Assembly: GCA_035771175.1 (NCBI GenBank)
Contig: CM069593.1
Span: 42,841,741-42,905,740 of the forward strand
From: Paratinospora sagittata
Lineage: Eukaryota > Streptophyta > Magnoliopsida > Ranunculales > Menispermaceae
DNA length: 64,000 nucleotides
Reading direction: 5' to 3'
Shown: positions 10,740-22,740 of the stretch, piece after piece
Position numbering within the stretch: the stretch's first letter is position 1
Layout: the number at the start of each line of letters is the position of its first letter
Made by a program: the position numbers and the translations under genes
Notes under the pieces: model-generated
Databases searched by the model: none
Told to the model about the DNA's origin: nothing
The model's input: only the letters and a program-made list of their open reading frames with translations

Positions 10740-11680
10740 TCAACATGCTCCCAGCTTTCCATAATCCTAGTGTATCTTTACAACTATCTGCCATCAAGAC
10801 CTTAACTGGTTCTAATTTTAATGATTGATATGAGTTACTCTCTATGTTCCTGAGTGTCATGAACCTAGATTTGGCCTTGAAGAGTTGATCCACCTTCTTT
10901 ACCCACATCTCAGAGCTTTCATGAGGACAAAGTCTATTATGCTACTTGGAAACACTCAAATAAGAATTATTTGATGATCATGAATTACACCATAGAGAAA
11001 TCAATCCAAATGAGTGTCCCACCTGTTGATAATGCCAAAGCCTTCATGGATGCTATTAAGAAATAATTTGTCAAGTTCGACAAGGTAAATATATCAAACC
11101 ACATGAGATTATTCACAACAACTAAATATGATGGGATTAGTGGTGTGCGTGAGCATATTCTAAAAATGACCAATTACTATAATAAGCTTAAAGCAATGAA
11201 AGTTGAAGTGAGAGACCAATTTCTTGTGTGACAGGTGCTTGAATCCCTTCCTTCTTAATTTGATGCCCTCAAAACTAGTTATAACACTCAGAAAGAAGTG
11301 TGAGATTTACACACTAGGAGTGCCATTCTCATCCAAGAGAAAGAGATCCTAAAAATTAAAAAGTCTCAATATGCCTTAATGGTGACACAACATAACACCA
11401 ATGCTAAGAAAAATTTCTCTAAAGGTAGTACTAGCTCCAAAACAGTCAAGAATAAGAAATTCAAAAAACATACTCCTCAATCTAGTACAACCACAAATTC
11501 TAGAGATAAATCAGGGGACTTCAAGGGCGAGTGCCACTTTCATCATAAATTTGGACACAAGAAGGCCGATTGTAAAAAACTTAAAGATTGGAAAGTGAAT
11601 AAAGGTATTTTGAATCCAATCTTGTTGATGTGCTTTCTAATTCTTGGTGGCTAGATGCCGGTGCTAGCATTAACATAACC
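10740..11680 (+). pseudogene. Copia-1 gag remnant with altered zinc knuckle, and protease start
   Basis: This encodes Gag of a Ty1/copia element and the start of its protease. The plus strand reads MNLDLALR-like sequence, then DKVYYATWKHSNKNYLMIM and MRLFTTTKYDGISGVREHI, the UBN2-type Gag core, with in-frame stops at about 11065, 11229, 11257 and 11303. The zinc knuckle CHFHHKFGHKKADC (about 11532-11573) has His in place of the second Cys of the usual C-x2-C-x4-H-x4-C. Protease follows as WWLDAGASINITNSL (about 11648-11692) with the catalytic Asp kept in DAGA, followed by a stop. Confidence 0.85.
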
Positions 11681-11759
11681 AATTCCTTATAGGAATTGAC
11701 AGGTAGCCGTAAGCCAAATGAAGGGAGATTCTAGTGAACATGGGAAATGGAATCAAAGT

Positions 11760-13000
11760 CAAAGCTGAATGCATAGGAGTAGCCAAATTGATCTTGTATT
11801 CAGGTCATATTTTTGGAATTGCATAATACAATGTATATTCCTAGCATTAGGAGGAACTTAATATCAGTTTCTCTTTTAGATAGGGTTGGTAATAGTTTTC
11901 ATTTTGGTGATGGAAAAGCATTTTTGTATCGTGATAATTTGTGTATTGGTTATGGTATTCAATATGATGGCTTATATATGATTGATTTGCATCTTAATCC
12001 TAATGTTGGCCAATCTTCATCTCTTATGCATAATGTTAATAATGTGGTTGGTTCTAAACATAGTAGAATAGAAGAAAATTCCTCTATCTTGTGGCATAAG
12101 CGTATGGGGTACATATCTAGACAGAGAATATAAAAACTTATTAGGGCTGACATTCTACATAGTCTTGATTTCTCTGACTTTGACACTTGTGTTGATTGCA
12201 TCAAAAGGAAACTCACTGCTAAGACTAGAAAGGACAGAGTTGGCAGAAGTAAAAAAGTTATGGAACTTATTCATACTGACAGTTTTGGACTGTTTACACC
12301 CATTGCATTGGGTGGATACAAATACTTCATCACCTTCATTGATGATTACTCATGATATGACCACATTGAACTTATTCATGAAAAGTTTGAATATTTGGAT
12401 GCCTTCAAAGTTTTCAAATCCGCTGTAGAGCACCAAAAAGATAAGAAGATAAAGGCAATAAGATTAGATAGAGGTGGTGAGTATTATGGTCGGTATGATG
12501 AAATTAGGCAGAATCCTGGACCGTTTGCTAGATTTTTACAAGATTGTGGCATTGATGCTCAGTATACAGTTCCCAGGACACCTGAAAAGAATGGGGTTGC
12601 AGAATGGAGAAATCATACACTTTTTGATATGGTACGTTGCATGCTTAGTAACTCCACATTGTCAGATTTTTTGTAAGGTGAAGCTCTGAAAACTGCAGCT
12701 TATATTCTGAATCAAGTTCCCAGTAGTTCAGTTCCTAAAACTCCTTATGAATTGTTGTCAGGCAAGAAGCAGAGTTTACGCCATTTTCATATTTGGGGCT
12801 GCAAAACAGATGTTAGACCTTGTAACCCTCACTCAAGGAAACTTGACTAGAAAACCATTAGCGACAATTTTGTTGGCTATTGCATAAGCTCAAGCGGTTC
12901 TAGATTTTATTGTCCTTCCCACACTTCTAGAATCAATGAGTGTGATTGTGTAGTTTATTTTGATGATGATTTTGATGGTGGGAGTTCAGAGCCTCGCAAT
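11760..13000 (+). pseudogene. Copia-1 pre-integrase and integrase remnant
   Basis: The GAG-pre-integrase region reads MYIPSIRRNLISVSLLDRVG and SSILWHKRMGYISRQRI, followed by a stop, then DTCVDCIKRKLTAKTRK, the C-x2-C half of the zinc site. The integrase core keeps ELIHTDSFGLFTPIALGGYK (first Asp), IKAIRLDRGGEYYGRYDE (second Asp) and RTPEKNGVAEWRNHTLFDM (third catalytic Glu region). After a stop at about 12676 it continues [20 protein letters not shown] and [12 protein letters not shown]. Domain order (integrase before reverse transcriptase) identifies Ty1/copia. Several stops show it is dead, yet the three acidic positions survive. Confidence 0.88.
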
Positions 13001-14120
13001 GTCTTTTTTAGAGAAGAACATGTTGTTGTGCCAATCCCTTTTATGCCTAATCTCTTCATTGGATTGCCAACAGTTGACCAACCTACTGCTGATAATGCTC
13101 CTATTATTCCTGAACATGCACTTGAACCCATATCAGAACCTCAAAACATTACTATTGATTCTACGAATGATGTCCAATTGAGGAGATCACAGATGACTAG
13201 AAAGCTTGCTATCTCTGATGACTATGTCACTTATTTACAGGAACATGAATATGATGTTGGTATGTCCTCTGATCTTGTTACATTCCAAGAGGTTGTTAGT
13301 GGTTCTAATTCTTATAGTTAGACACTTTCCATGCAAGATGAGATGACATCTACGTATCATAATGGTGATTGGAATTGGTCGAATTACCATATAGTTGTAG
13401 ACCTATTGGTTGTAAATGGGTTTACAAACCAAAAGGGACTCCAGGAGCCACGATGAAAGATATAAAGTGAGGTTTGTCACCAAAGGCTTTAAGGAAAGAG
13501 AAGGTATTGATTACAAAGAAACCTTTTCACCTGTTTTTACCAAAGACTCTTTTCGGATCATCTTGGCATTAGTAGCTCATTTTGATTTGGAGCTATATCA
13601 GATGGATGTCAAAATAGTTTTTCTCAATGGTAATTTATTTGAAGACATCTATATGGAGCAACCTGATGGTTTTGTGGTTCCAAGCATGGAACAAATGATT
13701 TGTAAGCCTCAAAAGTCTATCTATGGTCTTAAACATGCCTCCAGACAATGGTATTTGAAATTTGATCAAATTGTTACCCCTTTCAGTTTTAAGGACAATG
13801 TTGTTGATCAATGCATATATCAAAAGGTCAGTGAGAGTACCTATGTGTTTCTTGTGCTTTATGTTGATGATATATTGCTAGCATCCAATGACAATGACCT
13901 TTTGCTTGAGACAAAATATATGTTATCATGTCATTTTGATATGATGGATCATGATGAGGCCCGTTTCGTGTTAGGAATTGAGATTCTTCGTGACAGATCC
14001 AGAGGCCTTCTTGGTTTGTCTCAAAAGACCTACATTGATTGTATTTTGAGTAGGTACCATATGCATTCATGTTCTCCTAAAAAGGTGCTTATTGTGAAAA
14101 GTGACAAACTATATTGATCT
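13000..14120 (+). pseudogene. Copia-1 reverse transcriptase remnant
   Basis: This encodes Ty1/copia reverse transcriptase. A linker frame (13028-13321) ends with a stop, then a 233-residue open frame (13416-14117) holds the domain: RFVTKGFKEREGIDYKETFS, YQMDVKIVFLNGNLFEDIYM, QKSIYGLKHASRQWYLKFD and the catalytic LYVDDILLASNDNDLL at about 13856-13903 with both aspartates. It ends in RFVLGIEILRDRSRGLLGLS. The usual MDVKTAFLNG is MDVKIVFLNG here. The long open frame suggests younger decay than the Gypsy-1 Pol. Confidence 0.9.
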
Positions 14121-14149
14121 CAATGTCCTCAAATTGATAGTGAGAGAGC

Positions 14150-14520
14150 TCAAATGTTAAATGTTCCTTATGCATTTGTTGTGGGTAGTTTGATGTATGT
14201 TCAAGTTTGTACATGTCCTGATATTTCTTATGTTGTTGGTGTACTAGGGAGATACTTGAGCGAGCCTAGACTAGAGCATTGGAAGGTTGCAAAGAAAGTG
14301 TTGAGATATCTTCAAGGCATTAAAGATCTTGTTTTGACATATCAGCGATCTGACACTATTGCTGTGGTCGGATATTCTGATGTTGATTTTGTAGGTTGTC
14401 CAGATGACAAAAAGTCCACTTTTGCTATATATTAATGATGACAGGAGGAGTTGTTTCTTGAAAAAGTGTGAAACAGTCACTTACAACGTCCTCAACTGTG
14501 GAGGCAAAGTATGTAGCTTG
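14150..14520 (+). pseudogene. Copia-1 RNase H remnant, first half
   Basis: Copia RNase H reads VGSLMYVQVCTCPDISYVVG, KKVLRYLQGIKDLVLTYQRS and VGYSDVDFVGCPDDKKST (first catalytic Asp kept in SDVDF). A stop at about 14434 and a frame change precede SSTVEAKYVAC, where the sequence is cut by the insert at 14521. The missing continuation (YEATC and onward) reappears at 16169. Confidence 0.88.
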
Positions 14521-16163
14521 TGTTAATCCAATTATCCTCATGCCCCGTATATGAGAAAATATATTTTGATGATTACAAGCTACATTCTTATATTATCTAT
14601 ATATTGCATATTTTATTGCATGAAGATTCGATGATGCATTGTGGAAGAGTTATCAAGATCAAATTGAAGACCATAATCGTTCGAAGATAGATTTTATGCT
14701 ATTAGAATCTGTTTAGGTTTGTAGAACCTATGGTATCACACTATTTAACAAGTGTTTATGTTCTTGCATGATTGCATGTTTAATCGATTTATTTTGAAGT
14801 GTTTTCGTTTGATTTTTCGATCACTCATGATGAATTTTCAATGATTGATTTGATAAAAAAATAACGAGTTTTTAATCCTGTTTGTTCGAGTGTTGAAAGT
14901 CTGAAAAATGCCAAAAATATTTTTAAGTATTCTATCAGGACGCTGACGCGTTCGTCAGGATGCTCATACAATGGCTATTTACTTAAGCAACATACCAACT
15001 CCTCAAGACGATGATGAATTGTTAGGATGCTAATAGTGCATAGGTTGGAAACTGTTCTATTCATGTCAGGACGCTACTTAATCAGGAGCGCCCTCATGAA
15101 ACCAACCTTATGACTTATCAGGATGTTGATTGAATGTCAACGCGCTTATTATTTTTTGAGTTTTGAAAAGTTTCAAACCATCAGGACGCTACTAGTATGT
15201 CAGCACCCTCAACGACAAAAAATGACAAAAGAGTGTGTGTTGAGTCAGGACTCTCATGGCCTATCAGGATGCTCACACAACACTGTCAAAAAGCTGATAA
15301 AAGATGTCAGCCTGTGCTACCGTTCTGAATTTGCTATTTTTGTCAAAGTGCAAAGGATTCAGGTGCTACTGCATAAACTGAATCATTCCATTTTCGTGAA
15401 AGGTTTTGGTCGTTTGGTTTGAAACGAATTTGAGCGCCAAAAATCTTTTTAAAGATCAAATCAAACACACTATATATATATATGTGGCATATTGAGCCGA
15501 TGCACATACATAACAAAAGAAAGAAAATCTTACCTTAATCTTTGCATTTTAACTCTTGAAAGTTATACTTTTTTTCACTGCAAAATTCTTGATCATTTTG
15601 CGAAAACTATGATATAGTTTTTTCTTGTGGATTTGCTAAACTTTAAACTTCAATCTTTTCAAAATCCATCGGAGAAAGAGGAACTTTGAACTTCTCAATT
15701 TTTCAACTGCACTTTATAACATATCATTACTGAATATGTGGTAACTGAGGTTCATCCAAAAGCGCTGTAAGTATTTCATTGATTCTTGGTAAATGAATCA
15801 AAACTATACTTGTATTTCAGTTACTAAGTGACTGTGATTGTCACTTGGTTGAGCAAGTGTGCTCGGACTTTGTAAAAGTTGTTCTCAAGCCTGCAAGTTG
15901 AGAAACTGTAACGGTTTGATTCTCACTCGTAAGAGAATCGGATAATGGAGTTTCGACAAAATCATAATTGAGGAGGTTAGGTAGTGGACGTAAGCGCGAC
16001 CGAACCACTATAAATCCTGTGTTGCTATCTTTATAGTTCATTCTCTGTTACTTTATATATCTTGCGATAACCTACTTTATTTCATTCACTATTTTTTTTA
16101 AAGAAAGGTATAAACCTGCTAAGTATCCAATTCACCTCCCTCTTGGGCACATTTGGGCCAACA
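14521..16163 (-). mobile_element. 1643-bp solo-LTR-like insert in Copia-1 RNase H
   Basis: Read on the minus strand it starts TGTTGGCCCAAATGTGCCC and ends in TTAACA, giving TG...CA termini. The flanks are GCTTG (14516-14520) and ACTTG (16164-16168), a 5-bp target duplication with one later change; removing the insert rejoins the RNase H reading VAC-YEATC. No primer site, polypurine tract or protein domain is seen inside, so a solo LTR (recombination product of a copia-type element) is the best reading. It contains the TCAGGACGCT repeat cluster at about 14936-15310 and a TA microsatellite at 15470-15482. Confidence 0.75.
14936..15310. repeat. Interspersed TCAGGACGCT motif cluster
   Basis: Within the insert, about ten variants of TCAGGACGCT / TCAGGATGCTCA / GTCAGCACCCTC occur in pairs roughly 15-30 bases apart, for example at 14937, 14960, 15066, 15119, 15181, 15245 and 15264. 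Spacing is irregular, so this is not a simple tandem repeat. Confidence 0.6.
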
Positions 16164-16164
16164 A

Positions 16165-16531
16165 CTTGTTATGAAGCAACATGTTAGGCCATTTTGTTGT
16201 AGAATTTCATCTCAGGGTTAGGTTCTGTCATTCCCATTCCTAGGTTGTTGACGATGTATTGTGATAATTCAGCAACAGTTGCATTCTCTCGTAACATTAG
16301 GCGTTCTTCACGCTCCAAGCATATTGACATCAAATATTTATTTGTTAGAGAGAAAGTACTTGAATTCATTGTTTGTATAGAGCACAATCCTACGAGGCAT
16401 ATGCTTGCGAACCCACTAACTAAAGGTTTGGCTACTAGAGTGTTTCAGGAACATGTTTCTAACATGGGGCTTGTAAAACATTTATTGTATTAAGTTAGTG
16501 GGAGCCTTGGATGTTTTTGTAATAAGTTGCA
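16165..16531 (+). pseudogene. Copia-1 RNase H remnant, second half and 3' end
   Basis: After the insert the RNase H resumes with YEATC and then YCDNSATVAFSRNIRRSSRS (about 16256-16315), SKHIDIKYLFVREKV and HMLANPLTKGLATRVFQEHV, ending with LVKHLLY and a stop at 16491. GTGGGAG at 16498-16504 may be part of a polypurine tract. The element is then cut at 16532 by the Gypsy-2 LTR, so its 3' LTR is not visible. Confidence 0.87.
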
Positions 16532-18442
16532 TGTCACTACGCCCCTGACGTAGGCTGACGTCATGACCGGCATAGTGTACTATACACTGTACATACCCAT
16601 ATACAGTATATAATACACTGTCAGCCTTCACGTAGTCTCACAATCCTTCCCAACATTTTTTTTTTCCTAATATACCACAAATCAAATCCAATATAGATCT
16701 CTATAATCATTCCATTCATTCACACATCACATTTTCATTTCATCATCCAATATATTAAGTTATATATATGCCCACACATCCCATCTAAATGATAATACAT
16801 ATATATATATATATAATGTGTGATAAGTATACATATCAAACTAACAATATAAGCTATTTCCTCCAAGCGTACATACACATACCAGACGAAGACTCACGTG
16901 ATTATCACTCTCGGAGTTTCCTTTTCCCTTCGACTCAATACCTGAAATATTTGAGGAAATGGGGTGAGCAAACAACATCTTAGTGAATATAGTTCTTGAG
17001 ATGGCAATTATATACATTTAGAGAAATATGACATTTAAAATCATTTCAAACACTTATTCAACACATGCATCATTCAACGAATATATTATATATGTCAACA
17101 ACATAAATTGCATGAGTTTTCAATAACACAATGCACAATCTCCCTCCTCCTCAAGGCAAGAGAGCGAGTCTAACCATTGTTAGGACAGGCCTACTGACAA
17201 TGAGGACTCGCAAAACCTCATCCGGCTCTAATTTCTAACGAAATGACATCATTACAAACTCCAATTGCTAAAATCAGTTTGCATGATCCATAAAACTCAA
17301 TGCATTATATATAAATATAACATGCATACAATCAAACATTTTATATGCGTATAATGTCATACAAGAACCAAATCAAGAAAACTATACTCACAGTGGTTAC
17401 ACGGGGTTTCTAATCCAATATATCCGAGCAACAATAAACGTCATTGCTTCCTCAAGAGCGTTTCTCCATGCACTTAAGCCCCCAATTTAAACACTGAAAT
17501 TAACCATAGATTATCATGAGAATCACCATTTCAACTCACCAAAACACTATACTAAAAATATCAAATCATATCCAAAAATCATGATCTTAAATTCGAAACG
17601 TCCGAAATTCAATTCTCTACGATTCTATGATCTAAAACCGGAGTTTCATTGGATTCACATCACTGTTCACATCACTGTTTATAGTACTATTTACATCACT
17701 CTTCACATCACTGTTCACATCGTCACTATTTATTTGAAAGATGTAAATTGTACTAAAATTGTCAAACGGTCTTCAAAAACCATGAAATTCAATCTAACCA
17801 CATATTCAGGGTCCCGACAGTCCAGGGAGTGTTTTTCTACCTTCCTCGCGGATTTTCATTCACGTTGGGTCAAAACCTCAATTTGTCAAAACGTCGTAAA
17901 ATGGCTCCCATAGCTAAAATTAGTCCGCTAGAATCATTACATCTAGCTTAGATAGTAATTTCACGAAGAAAGAGAGTAAAAACCACTTACCGTGAGGCCC
18001 GATTGGACGCGAATCCCGCGTTCTTTCCTTTTTCATCTCTTCATTCTTCTCGGTCCTTCCTCTTATGTTTCTCTCTTTCCAGCAACTTCCTTCGTTTTTT
18101 TTTATTACATACGAGTATTGTTCATGGTACTGTTCCGTGAACAGTACCCGCAAATGAACAGTAATTAATTATTATTTTATTTTTTTCTTCCTTTATTCCT
18201 CTTTTTCTTCTTCTATATACTCAATTCACATATTTAATTAACCAACCCCATAAATTAAGCAATTGACATCAACTCCAATGTTTAACTTGTAAGCACCCAT
18301 AGAAGATGATCCCATAGGTATCATCTTCTTTACTACTCATACACACGTATATTTGGCTCATAAGTATAAAATACGTGTATTATATATCCCGATATACGTG
18401 TACGTCAACGTATGTATTTAAGTAAATTTACGGGGTGTTACA
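16532..18442 (-). mobile_element. Gypsy-2 3' LTR (minus orientation), 1911 bp
   Basis: On the plus strand it runs from TGTCACTACGCCCC to GGGGTGTTACA; on the minus strand this is TGTAACACCCCG...GACA. It closely matches 22741-24088 over its first 1.2-1.5 kb. The flanking TTGCA (16527-16531) would be the target duplication, but its partner is lost. Inside are a short run of CATCACTGTTCA units (17655-17735) and, on the minus strand, 'GAACAGTACC'-type motifs near 18125-18165. Relative to the other LTR it lacks about 71 bases near 17178. Confidence 0.85.
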
Positions 18443-18456
18443 ATCTCCCCAACCCA
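18443..18456 (-). other. Gypsy-2 polypurine tract
   Basis: On the minus strand TGGGTTGGGGAGAT lies immediately before the 3' LTR start TGTAACACCCC. This is the expected plus-strand primer of an LTR retrotransposon and confirms the minus orientation. Confidence 0.8.
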
Positions 18457-21400
18457 AGGAATTTCGTCCTCGAAATTTAGAATCAATGACTATTCCTGAA
18501 GTGATACTCAATCCCAGAAAACTGCTCCCGCATTTTCTAATTCCGCTCCCATGTTTGCTCTTCTTAATACGTAGTCTCCTACCCAACTTAGAGTTGAGTT
18601 ATATCCATAACATATATGGAATCCGAATGATATTTTCTCACATCAATATATAGAAAATATTATGGACACATAGCAACTGTGACAGTAGAGCAAATCGGTA
18701 AGCCAATGGACCTATCCTATCAATGATCTCTAATGGTCCAACAAATCGCGGTGCGAGCTTTCTTTTCATCCCAAATCTCATTTTGGCCTTTCTGTGGTAA
18801 GACCCTTAGCAAAACTGGGTCAGCCACACTAAATTTCAAGGCCTATATACCAACCTTGTGTATTTAATACTATCCTCTGGTACCAATAACAATAACTCCA
18901 CACTTTCAATTCAACAAGTTGGAGATCTATAAGGCTTATTATCAAACCTTTAGAGTGCCATCATTATGCTCTTATACTAGCTGTTTATACAAATAAAGTA
19001 TTCCTTCCAACTTCCACCAAAATTCAAGTATACTAGACTCGAGCATGCTCGCAAGCATTAAAGTCACTCTCTCAGTCTGTCAACCAGTCTGAGAATACAA
19101 TATCACACTGAAAAGGAGATGAGTACCAAATCGAGTCTGCATCATATATCAGATCTCGACAAAATCTTCGGATCTTAATCCGACATGACAAATATCTGAG
19201 TACTCCCATCAAATCTCCTTATCTCACACATATACAATCTGCTCCGTCTATCAATAGAATTCTGGCGTTCATTGGAAGAATATATAGACTTATCAGTCCA
19301 CTAATGGTTGTCCAAATGGTATCATTTCTACCCATAACCCATAAGAGACCATTTGAATCCCATCTTCAGTTAACACAATCCATATTACCAATTCCATAAT
19401 CTTTCATACTGATATCAGGCTCGTCTCATCATAAATTTTACTCTATGAATTTGCGTATCAATCAGCTGAACAAGCATTCGAGCACAAATATCAACACATG
19501 GAGTAATAGAGAATACACTCATAACTGTAACTCTCACTCACAATCAATCTCCCATTTATGGCTAACTGATAGTTACTACTCCAGTTTCAGCCTGTTTTCT
19601 GCTCAATGCCTCGGCAACATATTGTCCTATCCCAGGATAATAATTCAATATAAAATCAAATCCTTCGGGAATTCTTGCCACATTTATTACCTCATATTCA
19701 GTTTCTTTCCGTTCAAATAATTACTTCAGACTCTTAAAATTTGAAGAGAATGTGACATTTGTATTATAGAGGCAATGCTCTCATTATGTCAAAATAACTA
19801 CCAACAAATTTCTATTCACTCTCACGATAGTTATTCACGTGCACTACCAAATATCTGGAGACACAAGGAATTAACTTATTCTTTTGTATTAATGCACAAC
19901 CTAGATCTGGACGTGATATTCATAAATCACAATATAGTAATAACATTTAATACTATGAGAGCTTCCCCATAGTAATAACATCTAATACTGTGAGAGCTTC
20001 CCCATGCACAATGGTTCACACATTCTATAGCATTCATCTGGCTTAGTTTCGTGAGTGGAACAGATAGCTTCAAGGATCTTTCCACGCACGTTCTATAGCA
20101 TATGATGATCACTTTGACCTTCGCAGCATCCTTAACGATACTATATAACCTGGTCATGTGATCCAAACATTCTCATCTTAATTAGATTCAGAACTCATAT
20201 TCACCGAGTTTGGCACTCAATCGGTGCTCTCTCAGTTACTACAAGATAATTTTGAGGTGCTATTCATGCTCCTCTCATTTCTTGGGACAATTGCATATAT
20301 CATCATCGAAGACTATGTAATAAGCAAGATATGGTTCATCACATTAATCCAGGGTACCAAAAGTTTATAACATCCATATCTTGTCTTAAAACAGTTTGCA
20401 TTACATCATTTTCTTGAATTCTTAACTAATGGTGCCTAGATCTCAAAATGATCTTAACGAAAATTTAGCTCCATTTAGTTTATCGAATTCGACTATCTAT
20501 CCATGGTAAAGGATATTCATTATTTATTGTGACCCTGCTCAGTTAACAGTAATTCATACTTAAACATAGTTCACTATACCTTCTTTCCATCTTCTCACAA
20601 ATGCTCTCCAAGATGGCATATCAAGGACAATAAATCTTTTGCTCATTAACACATTTACATACACCTTAAATCCTCACAATTTCTCAGGTGCTTGGCATCA
20701 GTTTGATATGCTATAAATCTCCTGTCCGGGTAGCAATTTTAATACTTCATCAAAGAAACTCCAATATACCAGCTCACCACAGAAATTTTAATCAACTGCA
20801 TGCCTTATTACATTACTCTAAATGGCTTCGTACTAGCCATATTCTCCATTTCCTCGTCGTCAATAACTATCTTATCTTAGATACAAGATTTTGAGGGTAT
20901 AAAGTCCTCGAGATTCAAATGAGAATTTTTCACTTATTCAACATACCACTTCTTTTCAGAGAGACGCTCCACCTGGCATGAGAGGTAGCCAGCCAATCAT
21001 ACCCAACAAAGCATCTAATTTCAAAAACTTAATATTCTAAAGTCCATACTTACTTGATGACCCTCATATTTATTCCACATATTATTTGCTAACCATATCA
21101 TGGTAGATTCTTTCTCCTGTAGGCATACTCACAATCAATGATCTACTATTATAACAGAAGATAATACAATTTGTCTACCATATCACCAGAGGTACAAGAC
21201 CAGGTAGATCCAACAATGCCTCAGATTATACACAATAACAAAATGTTGATCATACATGTTATCAACGTCGTACTAATCTTTGGATCTGGTCTTGTATGTA
21301 CTTTTATTTATTCTCTAAAATCTGGTGGAGTCACATTGATAAAACATATTGGGGCATTCCTTATTGACTAACTGGACACTAACACATCCTGTGTTTGTAT

Positions 21401-22723
21401 TTTTTTTAGATTGATAATAGACAATCATTGGTCGAGATACAATGTACGCAGTCTGTGACTCCTGCTCAGGCATTGGAAACCACTTCTGGTTTTCATATTT
21501 CGTTAACATCACTTCCCTTTTTCCCATTATTTTTGGGTCAGGTACTAACAAACTTAGAGTCACTAATACTGCCAAAATCTCAACCTTAGTCAATGTTTCA
21601 CTGATCTTCAATTTCAGATTATTGCCCCAACATTTCCTTACATTACTTATTTCTCTTTTTACCTAACACGAGTGTTGATGACTCGGCTTCAAACGACAGT
21701 GTAAGCTATCTCACTATTGCTGGTGTTAACAATTTCACCACAGCTTTGGCTAACCCGAAAGTTATAGGCTGCCTCACAACTTGCGCCTATATTTATAACC
21801 CAACAATTATCAAACCTGCCGTATAGGATCCCAACATGTATTCTAGATCCTTATCATTCTCAGAATATCCATAGTAATCAGTCCAAAAATAAACTATACC
21901 AGTCTATTGAATTCATGTTTGTATTTATGGTTAGGCATGTCACTACATTGTAACAAGATAAACTTTTTCATGCCTTAAATCAATTTCAGCATGATTATAG
22001 AAGCCCTCATAACATAGCTTCTTTAATTAATTTCGTGCCTTAATCATCTCAGGAGTCCTTAACCCAATTTTCTATCATCTCTTCTCATCAGTTAGCTTAA
22101 ACTTAGCTAACTTGCTTTATCAGTTTCAGAGACTTAATCCTTCTCTAAGATGGTCTTCACTCAGAGTAGCAAATTCTTTGCTCCGTCTATTATCAGTCTG
22201 CCAGTTAAGATAGGAGAGTCTCTTCTCCTGAAAGTTTTTCATAACTTTCACATATCTTTTCATTTCATCTGGCTTATCATTGAGACCTTCTATTTATTTT
22301 ATTTTTACTTCAAACTCAACTATATATCTTTTTACAGAAGTACCCACACCTTTGGCACCCAAATTGGGAGCTATCAATGGTTCAAGCCTCTGTCTTTCTC
22401 ACATTACAACTTTGCCACAAGCTCATAAGCTGTGCATTTCGTTGTTGTTGGGTAGTTACTAGCCATATATAAGTTATATCATTTATTATCACTGGCTTAC
22501 ATCCAGTTCTTTTTCTTTCAGCCTTCTGATCCTTTCTTGATCAGTAATTTCCATTGTTAATCTTGACTATTCGTTTCCAACTCTGACATTCACCGACACA
22601 GGTGATTCTCAGTCAAGATAGCATATTGGATTAGGCTCAACATAATAGGACTACCCATATGTATACCCATACAATCAATCATAATATCATAAAGCTTTTA
22701 TCTTTTTACGAATTTGAAACTTA
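18457..22723 (-). pseudogene. Gypsy-2 internal region, heavily decayed gag-pol
   Basis: The minus strand carries only short recognisable pieces. Near 18460-18480 it ends in FRGRNSLGWG, a common gypsy Pol tail. Near 18690-18850 it reads like an integrase C-terminus (FGMKRKLAPRFVGPLEII). Near 19575-19640 it matches the end of RNase H, shown more clearly by the inverted copy at about 24425-24465, which reads [11 protein letters not shown]. No long open frame remains and I cannot place gag or protease. Domain order along the minus strand agrees with a Ty3/gypsy element. Confidence 0.7.
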
Positions 22724-22736
22724 GGCTCTGATACCA
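22724..22736 (-). other. Gypsy-2 primer-binding site (tRNA-iMet)
   Basis: On the minus strand TGGTATCAGAGCC follows the 5' LTR end (GTGACA-ATAT-). It is a full match to the usual plant iMet primer site. Confidence 0.9.
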
Positions 22737-22740
22737 ATAT

